From JBFHFS01 sp041583495 (lineage in GTDB: Bacteria > Bacteroidota > Bacteroidia > Bacteroidales > Marinilabiliaceae): DNA of 64,000 nucleotides. The notes beneath the pieces were generated by a model that ran no database searches, was not told where the DNA came from, and saw only the letters and a program-made list of their open reading frames with translations. This document shows positions 1 through 12,600 of this stretch, piece after piece. The position numbers and the translations under genes were made by a program. Location of the stretch: NCBI GenBank assembly GCA_041583495.1, contig JBFHFS010000014.1, positions 1 to 64,000 of the forward strand. Reading direction: 5' to 3'. Numbering within the stretch: position 1 is the stretch's first letter; the number at the start of each line of letters is the position of its first letter.

Positions 1-99
1 ACCTCTGTAGCTATTTACCATCATCGATCCTACTGGATTCTGTTTATTGCCATTGCAGCAGTTTTGGATGGATATGCGGGTTTCAGGAGAGAAAGCTGA
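1..99 (+). CDS. C-terminal tail of an unknown membrane protein (partial, 5' end outside window)
   Basis: Frame 1 is open from the window edge to a TGA at 97-99 and encodes the last 32 residues of a protein that starts outside the window. The tail holds one hydrophobic stretch (YWILFIAIAAVLDGYAGF), which would fit a last membrane helix, then a short charged end (RRES). The other two forward frames are closed at once or give an implausible Cys-rich peptide. The product cannot be named. That this is a true gene end is an inference from the hydrophobic pattern alone. Confidence 0.4.
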   Translation, partial: TSVAIYHHRSYWILFIAIAAVLDGYAGFRRES

Positions 100-295
100 C
101 CCCGACCAAAAGAAATTAAACGGAGTAAATAAGGGTTTCTCTCATTTCATTAGAAAGATTGAAATTACCAAACACTCTGACCCAAAAAATCCAGGCCGAA
201 ACAACCTTGGTTTATTCAGTGCCCCGGCAGCATAAAAAAACCATCAACGCCTGTGAAATTTTGGCTGAACTGTTTTTATATCCTAGTTATAAACT

Positions 296-303
296 TATAT
301 TTG
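296..303 (+). promoter_or_regulatory. Candidate -7 box (TATATTTG) for the OmpH-like gene
   Basis: TATATTTG matches the Bacteroidota primary-sigma -7 consensus TAnnTTTG and lies 40 bases before the ATG at 344. No clear TTG -33 element sits at the usual distance. Apart from this box I see nothing of note in the 244 bases between the partial gene and the OmpH-like gene. Confidence 0.45.
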
Positions 304-343
304 CCCTGATTAATAATTAACGGTAACCTTTCAGAAAATAAGC

Positions 344-949
344 ATGAAAAACTTTTCCCTTATATTAAACGCGATTCTAGTTATTGCAGTAGCAATATTG
401 TTTTTTGTGGTATTCTCAAACCGGCCCAAAGGTGACAAGCAATTGGCTTCCAAAGAAAATACTGGCGAAACAGTACCACCTGTAGTCTATATCAATACCG
501 ACTCCCTGCTTCTTAAGTACGAGTTTGCTCGCAGCCTGAATGAGTCTTTTATCAAAAAAGAAGAAAATTCAAGAGCAGATTTTAACGAACAAGCCAAAGT
601 TTTTCAGGAAGACATGTTGTCTTTTCAGAGAAAGGTAAAAAACAATGCTTTTTTAAGTCTCGAAAGAGCCCAAAGTGAAGAGAAAACACTCAGGCAAAAA
701 GAACAACAATTGCGTGATTTGGACACCAAGTTATCCAACGACCTGGTTCGCCAGCAAAACCTAATGAATCAGCAGTTACGCGATACCATTTCCAGTTTCC
801 TCAAAATGTATGCTGCGCAACATCCCCACAAGCTCATCCTCAGCAATACCCTGGGCGACAACCTTCTTTATGGTGATGAAGCCCTCGACATAACCAACAG
901 CGTGGTAGAACAACTTAATAAAAGATACCAGGAAGCTATAAAAGAGTAG
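344..949 (+). CDS. OmpH/Skp-like periplasmic chaperone family protein, membrane-anchored
   Basis: The 201-residue product starts with an uncleaved-looking membrane helix (about residues 5-25, ILNAILVIAVAILFFVVF), followed by the VVYINTDSLLLKYE segment typical of OmpH/Skp family proteins, where a short beta strand precedes long helices. Residues about 60-150 are charged and heptad-like, as expected for the coiled-coil tentacles of Skp. Skp binds unfolded outer-membrane proteins in the periplasm and delivers them to the Bam complex. That role is known for the family and only inferred here. The N-terminal anchor differs from the cleaved signal of classical Skp, so the protein may work while attached to the inner membrane. 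It is monocistronic in this window and followed by a large hairpin at 1002-1064. Confidence 0.75.
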   Translation: MKNFSLILNAILVIAVAILFFVVFSNRPKGDKQLASKENTGETVPPVVYINTDSLLLKYEFARSLNESFIKKEENSRADFNEQAKVFQEDMLSFQRKVKNNAFLSLERAQSEEKTLRQKEQQLRDLDTKLSNDLVRQQNLMNQQLRDTISSFLKMYAAQHPHKLILSNTLGDNLLYGDEALDITNSVVEQLNKRYQEAIKE

Positions 950-1001
950 GGCTGAACTAAGAAAACACTTGTTGAGAAACGATCTCTTCAAGCCACAATA
1001 A

Positions 1002-1064
1002 GCAAACCTTCGGCAGAAGAGAATGAGTATTCAAAAAGAATAAGCATTTTCTTCTGCCGTTTGC
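1002..1064 (+). terminator. Large imperfect hairpin downstream of the OmpH-like gene
   Basis: Bases 1011-1020 (CGGCAGAAGA) pair perfectly with 1050-1059 (TCTTCTGCCG). The stem extends outward through GCAAA (1002-1006) pairing with TTTGC (1060-1064) across a four-base bulge, and inward through imperfect GAAT/ATTC-like pairing around an AAAAA loop. There is no long T run after it, so this may be a weak terminator or an mRNA-stabilising structure at the 3' end of the OmpH-like transcript. Confidence 0.45.
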
Positions 1065-1176
1065 ATTTAAAGACCCCTCATGCCCCTGTGGGTTCTCCGA
1101 ATATTTCCCGGGCAGGCCATGGGTTAAGTTGGGCGTGTCCACAAGCGACCCGCAGACTATTAATAAACCAATTGAG

Positions 1177-1184
1177 TAACTTTG
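1177..1184 (+). promoter_or_regulatory. Candidate -7 box (TAACTTTG) for the glycosyltransferase gene
   Basis: TAACTTTG fits TAnnTTTG and ends 30 bases before the GTG start at 1215, a normal leader length. No TTG element is seen at the standard distance upstream. The position supports the chosen GTG start. Confidence 0.45.
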
Positions 1185-1214
1185 CCCAGGTTACCTGGTA
1201 CCTAAATTGCTGCC

Positions 1215-2492
1215 GTGAAATCAGAAAAGCTATTTACACGCTATTTAGACAAGCACACTCCATTGCACAGGATCAACCCAGATCCGCATCCAGATGTTGA
1301 ATTAATTATTGTTATTCCTGCCTATCGCGAAAATGAATTACTCCCGGGGACCCTGGCCTCGCTTTGCGCATGCGATTTTCCCGGAGTAGGCGTTGAGATT
1401 ATCGTGGTTATCAATACTTCTGAAAATGATCCCGAGGCCGTGCAAAAGGAGCAACGGACCTGCGAGGCCATGGTAAGAACCATTGCCGGGTCAGAGTTGC
1501 CTCACTGGCTGCAGGTGCATGCTTTACCAGCCTATAACCTGAGGGCCAAACATTTTGGGGCCGGGCTAGCCCGCAAAACGGGACTGGACGAAGGAATACG
1601 ACGCTTTCACCTACTGGCCAGACCCCAGGGAATATTGGCCTGTCTGGATGCCGACTCACCTGTAATCCCTAACTATATGCAGGAGGTTGCAAAATGGTTT
1701 TCCAATCCAAAACATCAGGGAGCGGCGGTTAACTTTGCGCATCCTCTCGAGGGAAATACCTATCCCCCACAAGTATACGAAGCCATCACCCTCTATGAAC
1801 TGCATTTACGGTATTACGTCCAGGCTTTACGTCAAACCGGGTTCCCTTATGCCTTTCACACCATCGGTTCAACCATGGTTTTCAGGGCCGCGAAATATAT
1901 CCAGGCAGGCGGCATGCCAAAAAAACAGGCCGGCGAAGACTTTTATTTCTTACAAAAGTTAATCCCTTTGGGTGGTTTTGGTGAAATCCGGAATACGCGG
2001 ATAATGCCCTCCCCCCGACCATCGGACCGCGTGATTTTTGGCACCGGAGCAGCCGTAACACAACACTTGAATGGGGCCCGCCTGCAGGGGGAAACCTATA
2101 CATTGCAGGCCTTTGATGATCTGAAAGAGTTGTTTGGGAAGATTTCATCCTTGCGGAATTTACCCATCAACGACTTCGAGGATTGGTCCTACCAACTACC
2201 AGGTCCTCTGCGCAGCTTCCTCCTTAACAGCAATTTTGCCCAGGAGCTGGCCATCATTCAGGCAAACAGTTCCACCCCCAACAGTTTCACAAAACGCTTT
2301 TTCGGGCTGTTTAACGCATTTAAAGTAGTCAAGTACCTCAACTACGCCCAGACGCAGTTCTATGCCCCCATGAACCTCCCGGAGGCCTCCGTGATGCTTC
2401 TTGAACGACTGGAAGAAGACACCTCCGGCCTCTTTGATCCAAAAAGCATGACCGAACGTTACCGAAAATATGAAAGAGAACATCCGGGTTAA
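1215..2492 (+). CDS. Family 2 (GT-A fold) glycosyltransferase
   Basis: The 425-residue product has the GT2 opening strand and sugar-nucleotide loop at about residues 29-44 (ELIIVIPAYRENELLP) and a DxD-like metal site at 145-147 (LDADSPV). An acidic pair at 241-242 (AGEDFYFLQKL) stands where GT2 enzymes carry the catalytic base region. No membrane helix is visible, so it is probably cytosolic or peripheral. GT2 enzymes move a sugar from a nucleotide donor to an acceptor; donor and acceptor cannot be read from the sequence. Translation starts at GTG (1215): no in-frame ATG lies before the conserved first strand, and a promoter-like box sits just upstream. The gene stands alone between the OmpH-like gene and the convergent adhesin locus, with no other polysaccharide genes nearby. 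Confidence 0.8.
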   Translation: MKSEKLFTRYLDKHTPLHRINPDPHPDVELIIVIPAYRENELLPGTLASLCACDFPGVGVEIIVVINTSENDPEAVQKEQRTCEAMVRTIAGSELPHWLQVHALPAYNLRAKHFGAGLARKTGLDEGIRRFHLLARPQGILACLDADSPVIPNYMQEVAKWFSNPKHQGAAVNFAHPLEGNTYPPQVYEAITLYELHLRYYVQALRQTGFPYAFHTIGSTMVFRAAKYIQAGGMPKKQAGEDFYFLQKLIPLGGFGEIRNTRIMPSPRPSDRVIFGTGAAVTQHLNGARLQGETYTLQAFDDLKELFGKISSLRNLPINDFEDWSYQLPGPLRSFLLNSNFAQELAIIQANSSTPNSFTKRFFGLFNAFKVVKYLNYAQTQFYAPMNLPEASVMLLERLEEDTSGLFDPKSMTERYRKYEREHPG

Positions 2493-2557
2493 AAGGTAAC
2501 CGGCTCACGTTGAATTCCGAACCATTCCTTTTGCTGGTAACCCGGGGCAACAATTGA

Positions 2558-3625
2558 CTAAAAGATACTCCTGTGCCTGCTTCTGAACTTTGACTTATTT
2601 ATGACCCAACTATCACCCGCATCAGAACAGGGAATGGATCCCCGTGGAGAATTATTCGAAGAACTTGTGTCGAACCTATAAATGATCGAAAACTCATTGG
2701 ATCCGCCACTGTACCCCGCAAGGTTCGACAACGTTAAATCATAACTGTAGGCCAACCGGATACTCCCTATATTAAAACCCATAATAAAAATAAGGGCATC
2801 GTTATTGGTAAGATCGCTGCTTCCCGACACAGGAATACCCCGGTACCACAATCCAACCTCAAAAGGATTTACATTCCAATAGGAACCCATATCCAACTGT
2901 TGAAACTCCTCCTGCATACGGTACATAAATGCCAAAGAGACGCTCTGTTCGCTCCGATTGCGGGAAGCAGACCGGTAACGATATTTCCCTCCTCCGTAGA
3001 CAATTGTTTTCATGGGAAGGGGCGATTCAAGATCGGTAAACCCAAGGTCACTCTTTATGAGATGATCCACCACCACACCGGCCCAGAAGTAATCGTTGTA
3101 GACCATGGCAGAGGCAGAAGCGTCAAACTTTCTATACTGCTCCTGATCAAAGTCGGTGATGGTTCCGGTTAAAAATTCGCCATTGCTACCTATTTGATCG
3201 CCCCATTGGAGGTTTGTAGGATCAATTTTTCGTTCAGCGTATTTAAAATTCATCCCCGGCCGCATATAAAGATTATCACTCAACGGAAACTCATAGGCAT
3301 ACACCAGCCCGATATTTTGGGTCAATAACTGCCCTCCCCCCTGATCGTCACGCATAAACAGAATCCCTAATCCACTGTTGTACTTCTCAAAAAAATGGTC
3401 GGCCGAAAAGGAAACCGTTCGATAGGTATTGGGGATAGAGGGCCACTGATCACGATAGTTCAGCACCAGTCGCCCACCATCGGTCAACCCGGCAAATGAA
3501 GGACTCAGGTAAACCGGGGCAGCATAGACCTGAGAAAAGGTAGGGTCCTGGGCTTTTAAAAGCCCTCCCCTTCCCAATGTGAAACAAAAAACAAGGGCCA
3601 ATATGTATTTAATCTCTATTCTCAT
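2558..3625 (-). CDS. PorP/SprF family outer-membrane protein, type IX secretion partner of the giant adhesin
   Basis: The 355-residue product (ATG at 3625; a GTG two codons earlier is less likely) begins with a signal peptide ending around LLKAQ, then the PorP/SprF hallmark DPTFSQVYAAPVYLSPSFAG. The rest alternates short aromatic-rich strands, as in an outer-membrane barrel (for example GLVYAYEFPLSDNLYMRPG and SIRLAYSYDLTLSNLAGYSG), and the family strand NEFSIIYRF sits near the end. In Flavobacterium johnsoniae SprF is encoded directly downstream of SprB and is needed for its export; type B substrates commonly have such a partner. Here the gene lies 72 bases downstream of the giant gene on the same strand, so co-transcription and dedicated partnership are likely. 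A basic C-terminal extension follows the barrel and is of unknown use. Confidence 0.9.
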   Translation of the reverse strand: MRIEIKYILALVFCFTLGRGGLLKAQDPTFSQVYAAPVYLSPSFAGLTDGGRLVLNYRDQWPSIPNTYRTVSFSADHFFEKYNSGLGILFMRDDQGGGQLLTQNIGLVYAYEFPLSDNLYMRPGMNFKYAERKIDPTNLQWGDQIGSNGEFLTGTITDFDQEQYRKFDASASAMVYNDYFWAGVVVDHLIKSDLGFTDLESPLPMKTIVYGGGKYRYRSASRNRSEQSVSLAFMYRMQEEFQQLDMGSYWNVNPFEVGLWYRGIPVSGSSDLTNNDALIFIMGFNIGSIRLAYSYDLTLSNLAGYSGGSNEFSIIYRFDTSSSNNSPRGSIPCSDAGDSWVINKSKFRSRHRSIF

Positions 3626-3697
3626 TATCACATTTATTTTCTCATTGCATTTTTCACAAATCCCCTACCCTCCGGTTCACAAACAGGAAAACCTGCA

Positions 3698-6600
3698 CTA
3701 TCTAACCAGCAACACACTACCAGCTTGCCGATAGGCCACTCCATTAATGAAGGTTCCCGACACTTTCCAAACATAAACCGCCTGTGGGGCCATCGAACCT
3801 TTGTAAAGGCCATCCCATCCCTGGTCTACATCATTGGATTGGAAAATGAGTTGACCCCACCGGTTAAACACCTGAAGTTGATAAGCATCCACATCCCTGT
3901 ATACGGGTTTAAACACGGTATTGGTTTCACCGGACAAATCAGCCGAGGTCCCATTACTGCCTCCCGGCCGCGGGCTGAAGGCATTGGGGAAGGTTATAAA
4001 TCCTGCAAGTTTAGCAGTAACCGCCTCTTCCATGAGAAGGCTGTCACTACACCCATACTGATTGGTCACATGAAGCTTCACATCGTAAATTCCCTCATCC
4101 TGATAACTGTGCATTGGATTTTGAGCTGACGAGAGAAGCCCGTCGCCAAAGTTCCAGAGATAATCCAGCCCCCCAACCGAAAGGTTGGTAAACCGAACCT
4201 GATCGCCCGGAACATAAACCAATTGAGGAGACACCTGGAATGCAGCCTCTGGATGATCATACACTTGAATGACTTTTTCTGCGACGCCATCCTTTCCATC
4301 CGGCCCGGGTGTCGTAAGGGTAACGGTAAAATCCCCACCTTCTTCAAAGACATGGATCGGGTTGCGGTCACCCGACGAGTTCCCATCCCCAAAGTCCCAA
4401 TGGAAGTTGGTAGCCCCCACCGAATAATTGGTAAATTTCACTTGCAGTGGATAGCAACCCGCCGTAACATCGGTAATAAATCCGGCATCGGGCACGGGCC
4501 TGTAATCTATACTCACATCATCGAAGGCCACGCATCCATTCACATCAATACTCCATCGGAAGGTATTAATGCCATCATTTAACCCGGTGACCGAGGTGTT
4601 AAAGAAGGATGGATCTTCAAAGGTACCGGCACCCCCCACAACACTCCAACCGGCCTGTAAATTGCCTACATTGTTGGAATTGAGTGTCACTTCCGGATCG
4701 TAAACCACCACATCTTCACCGGCATAGGCATACGACTTGTTGCTACGAATGATTACCTCATCCTCGGTGGTACATTCCCCGTAGCCCACCGTCCATTTAT
4801 ACACATTATCGCCAAAGCCCACGTTCACCACTTTGGTATTAAAGAGTTGCGGGTCTTCAAATTCACCGGCTCCACTCACCACACTCCATTGGCCAATACC
4901 CGATGTGGGATCATTGGCATTAAGCATGGTATAACTCTCACAGAAGGTCTGATCTTTCCCTGCATCGGCCTGGTCAGGAACCTTATTGAAGATGGTTACC
5001 TGATCGGTGGAGAAACACTTACCATTGGAGATCGTCCACATCAGCACATTCTCTCCAAACCCCAGATTTTCAATATTGGTATTTTCATCGATTGGGTTAA
5101 TAAAGGACCCTTGTCCCGAAACCAAAGACCACTCCCCGGTACCATAAACCGGCGTATTGGCATCCAGAGCCGACCAGTTTTTACAGTCGGCTACATCGGG
5201 CCCTGCATTGGCGATGGTAGGCGTATTATTAACGATGGTAATATCGTCACTCAGGGTACACTGCCCCTTTGTCAATGTCCACCTGAAGCGGTTGGTCCCG
5301 GGCATCAGGTTTGAGAGTGAAGCCCTGGGATCGGTGGGATCGGAGATGTTAGCTCCCCCCTCCAAAATACTCCAGAGCCCTTCTCCATACTCAGGCGTAG
5401 AGGCTCTCAACTCAACGCTGGAAGAACAGGATTCCGGTTTATCGGCACCGGCATAAGGGACTGAGGGCAGGTTATTCACCACCAACACCTCATCGTCGGA
5501 ACTACAAACACCATTTTGAACCACCCAGCGGAACACGTTATCCCCTTTAGACAGACCGGTTACATTGGTATGCGGATCGTTGAAATCAGTCATGGTTCCT
5601 GAACCACTGAGCACTTCCCAATGACCGGTCCCCGTTTCTGGCGCCGTGGCATCCAGAATTATTTCATCGGCACAAACAGTCTCTGTATTACCGGCATAAG
5701 ACGTGCTGGGAATATTATTGGTTATGGCTACCTCAGAGTAGGTTTCGCACCCTGCATAATTAATACTCCAACGCAATACATTACGGCCCTTTCTAAGATT
5801 GAATACCCGGGTAGCAGGATCGTTAACATCCTCAAAAACAGCCTGACTGGTACCGCCCACCACAGTCCATGTTCCAATGCCAGGGCTGGCATTATTGGCC
5901 TCCAGGATGTATTCGTTGGAACAGATTTCATCATCGGCACCCGCATTGGACTCGATGCTGTTATAGTCGATCTGAACATCATCGTATAATCTACATCCGT
6001 TATTTTCAATGGTCCACCTATAAATATTTGACCCAAAATTCAGATCATTCACACTGGTATTAGGATTCCCGGGATCGGCAAATGTCCCGGAACCATTCCG
6101 GATAGACCAGGAGCCTGTTCCCACGGTGGGATTATTGGCGGCCAACACCACATTATTCTCGCATCGTTGCCGGTTTGGTCCTGCATCGGCCTGGGTTGGC
6201 AGATTATTGATGAGGGTGACCTGCGATACAGTGCTACACCCCTCATTATTTACGGTCCAGGTCAGGATATTCTCACCCTGATCCAAGTCCCGCACCACTG
6301 AATAAGGATCTTCAGGATCATCAAAAACAGCCGAACCACTTCCCCCCAGGATGCCCCAGATACCAGCCCCCGGTGAGGGATTGTTGGCGGCCAGCACAGC
6401 GGTATCCGCGCAAAGCGTTTGCGAATCACCCGCATCGGCTTCAATCAGGTTATTGATAATCTCCACCTCATCGGAGCTCAAACATCCATTGTTGTTAATG
6501 GTCCATCTGAACCGGTTACGACCTTTCGCCAGGCCCGTCACTTCACTATAAGGATCGGTAACATCGGCAATGTTTCCGGAGCCCGAGATGGGGGTCCACT

Positions 6601-9600
6601 CCCCGGTACCATAAACAGGAACACTCCCCGAGAGTTTCGCTTCATCCCGACAGATGGGCTGATCTTCGCCTGCCAAGGAGACCGAAGGAGCGTTATTCAC
6701 AATTTCCACGGTATCCCTTGAGTCACAAAGATCGGTAGAAATAACCCATGCCAGCCGGTTAACACCCGGAGCAAGATCTTTGGCCCAGTTACCTTCAAAC
6801 GTTGCAGAGCCTTCCACCACACGCCATTCACCCACCCCATAGTTGGGAACATTAGGACGCAAGGTCGCACTGTCTTTACAAACCACCTGATCGTCCCCTG
6901 CAATGGCTTCTGTGGCCAACCCATTGGTGATAATTACCGAATCCACCGAGTAACACTCTCGCCCGGCATCCCCCTTCTCAATGGTATAAACCATCACGTT
7001 ATTTCCCTGTGACAGCCCCGTGACCATGGTCTCGGGCACCAAAGAATCGGCAATAGTTCCGCTACCCGATATAAGGGTCCAGGAAACAGAACCCATTCCG
7101 GGCGACGGGGTATTCCCTTTGAGCAAATACTGATCATCGCAAATAACATCATCGAGACCTGCATTAGCCTCATCAGGGGTATTATTAATAATGGTTACCT
7201 CATCGGAGGAAGAGCTCGTGCCTATCCCGTAAGAGATGGTCCACCGGAACACATTATCACCCTCGGTGCCCAGATCAAATACACGGGTTTGCGGGTCATA
7301 TCGATTATCAAACTTACCGGCACCCGACACCAGCTCCCAAACACCGATGGCAACATCGGGCTCGTTAGCCTGAAGATACGTTTCGTAGGAACAGATAGTC
7401 TGATTAGGCCCGGCATTGGCATCTATTACATCTCCATTGGTCACGGTCACTTCGTCATAGGCCGAACAACTACCAACGGTCACGGTCCATCTGAACACAT
7501 TGGGTCCCTGGCGCAAGCCGGTAACCAGAGTGGCCGGATTATCGGGTTGATCGATATCACCACCCCCTGAAACCAGGGTCCAGACCCCGGTTCCACGGGT
7601 TAACGACGAAGCATTAAGGAAGGCCTCTCCGCCGCCTCCAATCTCCTGATCAGCCCCGGCATCCACCTCGGTGGGATTGGGCGAATTAACCAAGATATAA
7701 ACTTCATCCGAAGTGGAACATCCACTCTCGGTATGAACCACATTCCACATCAATCCATTCAGGCCATAGTCCAAACGAACCAGAGCCTTAGGATTACTAA
7801 GTCCTCCGTCACTAAAGGTAACCCCGCCAATACCGGGGATCATACTCCAGTGCCCGGTATATCCGGCAGGCACCGAAGTGGCTCCCAGTATAACATTCCG
7901 GTCACAGACAACCGTATCTTTTCCCGCATAAGCGTTAACCTGAACATTTGTCACCACCAGGTCGGAATAGGAAGAACACCCGCCATTCATAATGGTCCAC
8001 CGGAAAACATTGGTTCCAATTTTCAAACCGGTAACCTCTGTAAGTGGATCATTAACATCTACGAAACTACCACTTCCTTCGATCACACTCCACCGGCCAA
8101 CGCCCATGACAGGAACGTTACCTGTAAGAACGGTTGATGAACCACAAATGGTTTGAGTACTGCCAACCTGTGAGGTGGTTGGTTTGCTGCCGGTGATGAT
8201 TACCTCATCATAACTCTCACAACCGTTTTTACTCAAGGTCCATCTCAAACGGTTTTCGCCGTTCACCAGATTGGAGACCACGGAGGTGGCACTACTTCCA
8301 TTGCTAAACTGAACCACACCTGACGCTGCCCCAAAAGCCTCCCAGGTTCCCAAAACCCCGGACTGAGGTTGGGTAGCATCCAAACTCACCAGATCTTCAC
8401 AAGTCGTCTTGTCATCACCTGCTGAAACCACCAGTAAATTATTACGGAGCATCACTTCATCAAAAGTACTGCAACTGCCTTTGGTTATTGTCCAACGAAG
8501 AATATTTTCCCCTTTGGAAAGACTGGACACATTTATGGTTGAACTATTCACATTATCAATGGTGGCCGCTCCTTGCTCTACGGTCCATACACCGGTTCCT
8601 TCAAGTGGAACATTTGCATTTAAAGTGGCAGCATCGGTACAAAGGTTAACGATCTCTTCCCCATCTATCACAGCCTGGTCGGGCTGATTATTTATGATCA
8701 CCGTTTCGGCAACACTCTCACATCCATTCTGAGTCAAAGTCCATCGTAAACGATTGGTGTCTGGCGCCAGATCGGTGACCATGGTGGTGGCACTGCTGGC
8801 ACTTTCAAAGGTGCCATAGCCGGTAACAAAAGTCCAGCGGCCACTGGTATTTGGATAACCCGGAACGGGTGTCCCATAAATTTCAGAGGCACCTCCACAC
8901 ACCAGGCTCTGGTCGGCTGCAGCCACCACTGCCAGTTGGTTATTACGAAGCGTAACCTCATCACTCACGCCGCATCCGGTAATATTGTGGGTCACGGTCC
9001 ACCGCAACACCACATCCCCCCGGCTCAGGTTGGTGACCTGTGAATTGGGAGAGGTGGGAGCCACGATGGTTGCAGACCCCGAAATAACCTCCCAGTGCCC
9101 GCTCCAATCCAAATAGGACAATGGGTCGGCATTAAGGCTTGTCAAATTGCCGCAAAGGTTCTGGTCTTCGCCTGCATAGGCCACCGGTAATGCAGAGATG
9201 ACAACGGTAAGATTAGAGGAATTGATGGATTCCCCACAATCATTCTCTGGCGTAACGGTAATCACACCAACACTATTGTCTACATTGGGATCCAGATCAA
9301 CCGTGATGATGGCAGTTCCCAGTCCATCAACAATTGAGAAGCCCGCTGGCACACTCCAATTGTAAAGGGCCGCATCGACCACCGGATCCACCTGATAGAT
9401 GATTCCGGTAGAGCCCTGACACAGTTCGGTGGGTCCATTAATCCCCCCTATGCTGGTCGGCAGCTTGTCTACATTCACCTGCAAAGTACGCACCGGTCCG
9501 TTTCCACAACTATTGGTGGCATATACCGATAAGTTGCCGGATTGAGCAGTGGTCGCAAATTCCACTTCGATTTGACGCGTTCCTGCACCCGAGATAATAG

Positions 9601-12600
9601 AAGCTCCCACCGGAAGGGTCCAAACATAGCCTGTGGCATTGGCAACCGCCTCCACAGAATAGAGAGCCGAGGCTCCCTGACAGATAATGTCCGGGCCACT
9701 AATTAAGGAAGGCATCTCAGGCCATGGACGAACCGTAACCCTAACGCTACCTGCCGTTGCTTGCTGGCATCCGTTTACATCGGCCACACTCACCAATTCA
9801 TAATCGGTGGTACTTACGGGCGAAACACTATAATTGTATGAAGCTAATGATATGGGTCCAAGCACTTTTTGAACCCCATTTTCTCTAATGGTAACGGTCC
9901 ATGGAGCCGTTCCATTGGAAAAATTAAAGGATAGAGTGGCCGAAGCACCCGCACAAATATCTGCATTTCCCGTAAGCGTAACCGCTGGTAACTCATGCAC
10001 TGTTACGGTTCCAAGACCTGTTCCAACATTGCTGCAATTCCCGTCGGTCACCGAAAGAATCTCATAGGAAGTATCCACCAATGGAGACACGGCGAATGAA
10101 TTATAAGACTGGTTGTAAACCTCATTCCAGCTATTGGATCCGTCGCTAATGGTAACACTCCAGGGGGCCACACCCGTTAATTCGATGCCCAGATTGGTGG
10201 TTTCTCCGTAGCAGATTTGCGGATCGCCAAATATGCGGGCGGTGGGCAATGGATGAACTTCAACCGTGGCGGTTCCCTGCCCTGTACCTTTGGTGCATCC
10301 CCCTATTTCGACAGCTGTAATAGTATAAAGAGTTATGCCATCAGCGGGAATGCTGACAGGTTGAAACAAGAAGGGAGAATCATCAACAGAATAGGTTTCC
10401 CCATCGCTTAAAGTCACTTCCAGGTTTTGAGAAGCCACCGGCCAATTGGCGGTGATGATTTGAAGCGTAGGCAGTTCCCCTTCACAAAGCTCTTCGCTAC
10501 CCGAAACAGCCGAAAGGGTCAGAAGGGCTTCGGGCTGAGTAATGGTAAGTACCTGTTGCTTATAGCAATCGTGATTAACATCAAATAAACCATCCTCATT
10601 GCTGTCGTCGATCACCCGAACGGTATAAGTACCCTCGGGTAAGTTATTAAAGACTACATTTTCCAATGCCTGCGGGTTTCTCACAGCATTGGTGCCTGTA
10701 GGTCCACCAGTCAGGGACACACGGTAGAGGTTATCCGAAGAGCGTGGCCAGCCACCATTCACCGTCACGGAAATGATGCCCGTAGACGCCTGATAGCATT
10801 CAACCTGTTGACTAACGACGGCGGTCAAATTCAGTGCCGGGGGTTGCAAAATAGAAACCTCACTGCGAATCTCGATGCCATTGGCATCCAAACCAACCAC
10901 ATCGTAATCGCCGGCCGGTAAATTGGTAAAGTATGCATTATTTTTTCCAATAGTCTGGCCCACCTGGCCACCTCCGTCAAATAAGGTGATGGACTGGTAA
11001 GGTAAGGTTCCTCCAATCAGGTTGACTCCAATGGTGCCATTATCGGCACCAAAACAAGGTCCAACGTTGGTATGTGTAATCACCAGGTTGAGGATATCAT
11101 TGGGTTGACGAATCTGGATTCCGGTAATCTGGGTGAAGCACCCATTTCCATCGGTGATCTCCACACGGTAGGTTCCGGCAGTAAGGCCTTCCACCCTGTT
11201 GAGATTCGCACTGCCGGGAACTTCTGCATCCGCTGCATCAAACCATGTGATGGCATATGAACCGGCACCACCATCCACATCTATTTCAATAGCACCATTG
11301 CTTCCACCATTCACCGTTACATCAATGACCTCTACAATAGAAGCGGTTAAGGCCCCGGCGGGCTCAGAAATAGTGATGGGACCGAAATTTAGCACACAAT
11401 CGTTGGCGTCGGTGATGGTTACATTGTAATCGCCGGCCACCAGATTGGAAATATCTTCATTGGTAGGATCCGCTATATTACCCGGACCGGCCCAATTGAA
11501 CCGATAAGGAGCCGTACCACCACTCACGGTGATGTTGATGGCACCGGTAGACGAACCGTTGCAAAGCACATCGGTAGCTGCCACCCCGGTAACCGAAATC
11601 GCTGAAACCGGCTGATTAACGATGAAGGTTTTTGACACCCTACAGGCGGCCCCTGTGGCTTCCAGATCGGCATCAATCACCTCAACAGTATAGCTGCCGG
11701 CCGACAAAGCGCTCACATCTTCAGTGACGGCATTAAAGGTCCCGGGTCCGCTCCAGTTGAAGAGATAGTTCCCCGAACCACCTGTCACGGTGATGTCAAT
11801 GGCCCCGCCGTTGCCGTTGAAACAACGCACATGGCTGATGGAACCGGCCACGGAAATGGAATTAGCTATGGTCACCTCAATGTCGAGTACCTGGCTACAT
11901 CCCCGGTGGTCGGTTACGGTAACCTGATAATGTCCGGCAGAGAGACCGCTTTGATTTTGCTCTGTGGGCGAGAGACCACTGCCATCGGCCGTAGTCCAGG
12001 CAAAAGTATAGGGAATCTCACCATTGGCCACTGTCACCGTAATGCTTCCATTGTTGCTTCCGGCGCAAGTCGAAGGTTGAACACTATAACTGGCAATCAA
12101 TGCCTTAACCAACGAAACGGTTTGGGTGAGCTGACATTGCTGCCCTACCCCTACATCGGTCATCACCACGGTGTAATCCCCACCGGGAAGATTGTTTAAT
12201 ACCGTTCCGTTAAATCCTGCTGGTACGCCAGGCCCGGCCCACATATAGGAATAGGTTCCCGATCCACCCGTTTGATTAATTATCTCTATACGATTTTCAT
12301 TGGCACAGTTGGTAGGCGTCACATCCAGATCGAATGCAAGAGGGTCGGGTTCCAATATCTCGAAGCTGCGCGATGTGGTACATCCATTATCATCGGTAAC
12401 CGTTACCGAATAAGTGCCTCCGGTCAATCCGGTCTGGTCTTTTTGTCCTTGTACCAATCCGGTTCCATTGGCTGAGGACCAACTATAGGTATAATTACCG
12501 GTTCCGCCAATCACGTCTATGGTAATGGCTCCGTCGTTATTCCCGGCACAAACAATGTGGGTCCGTTCGCCGGTCACTAAAATTTGGGCAGGTTGAGTAA

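Noticed and set aside
47..235. A 62-codon plus-strand frame in the first 250 bases
   Set aside because: Overlaps the better supported tail at 1-99, has no recognisable pattern and no promoter.
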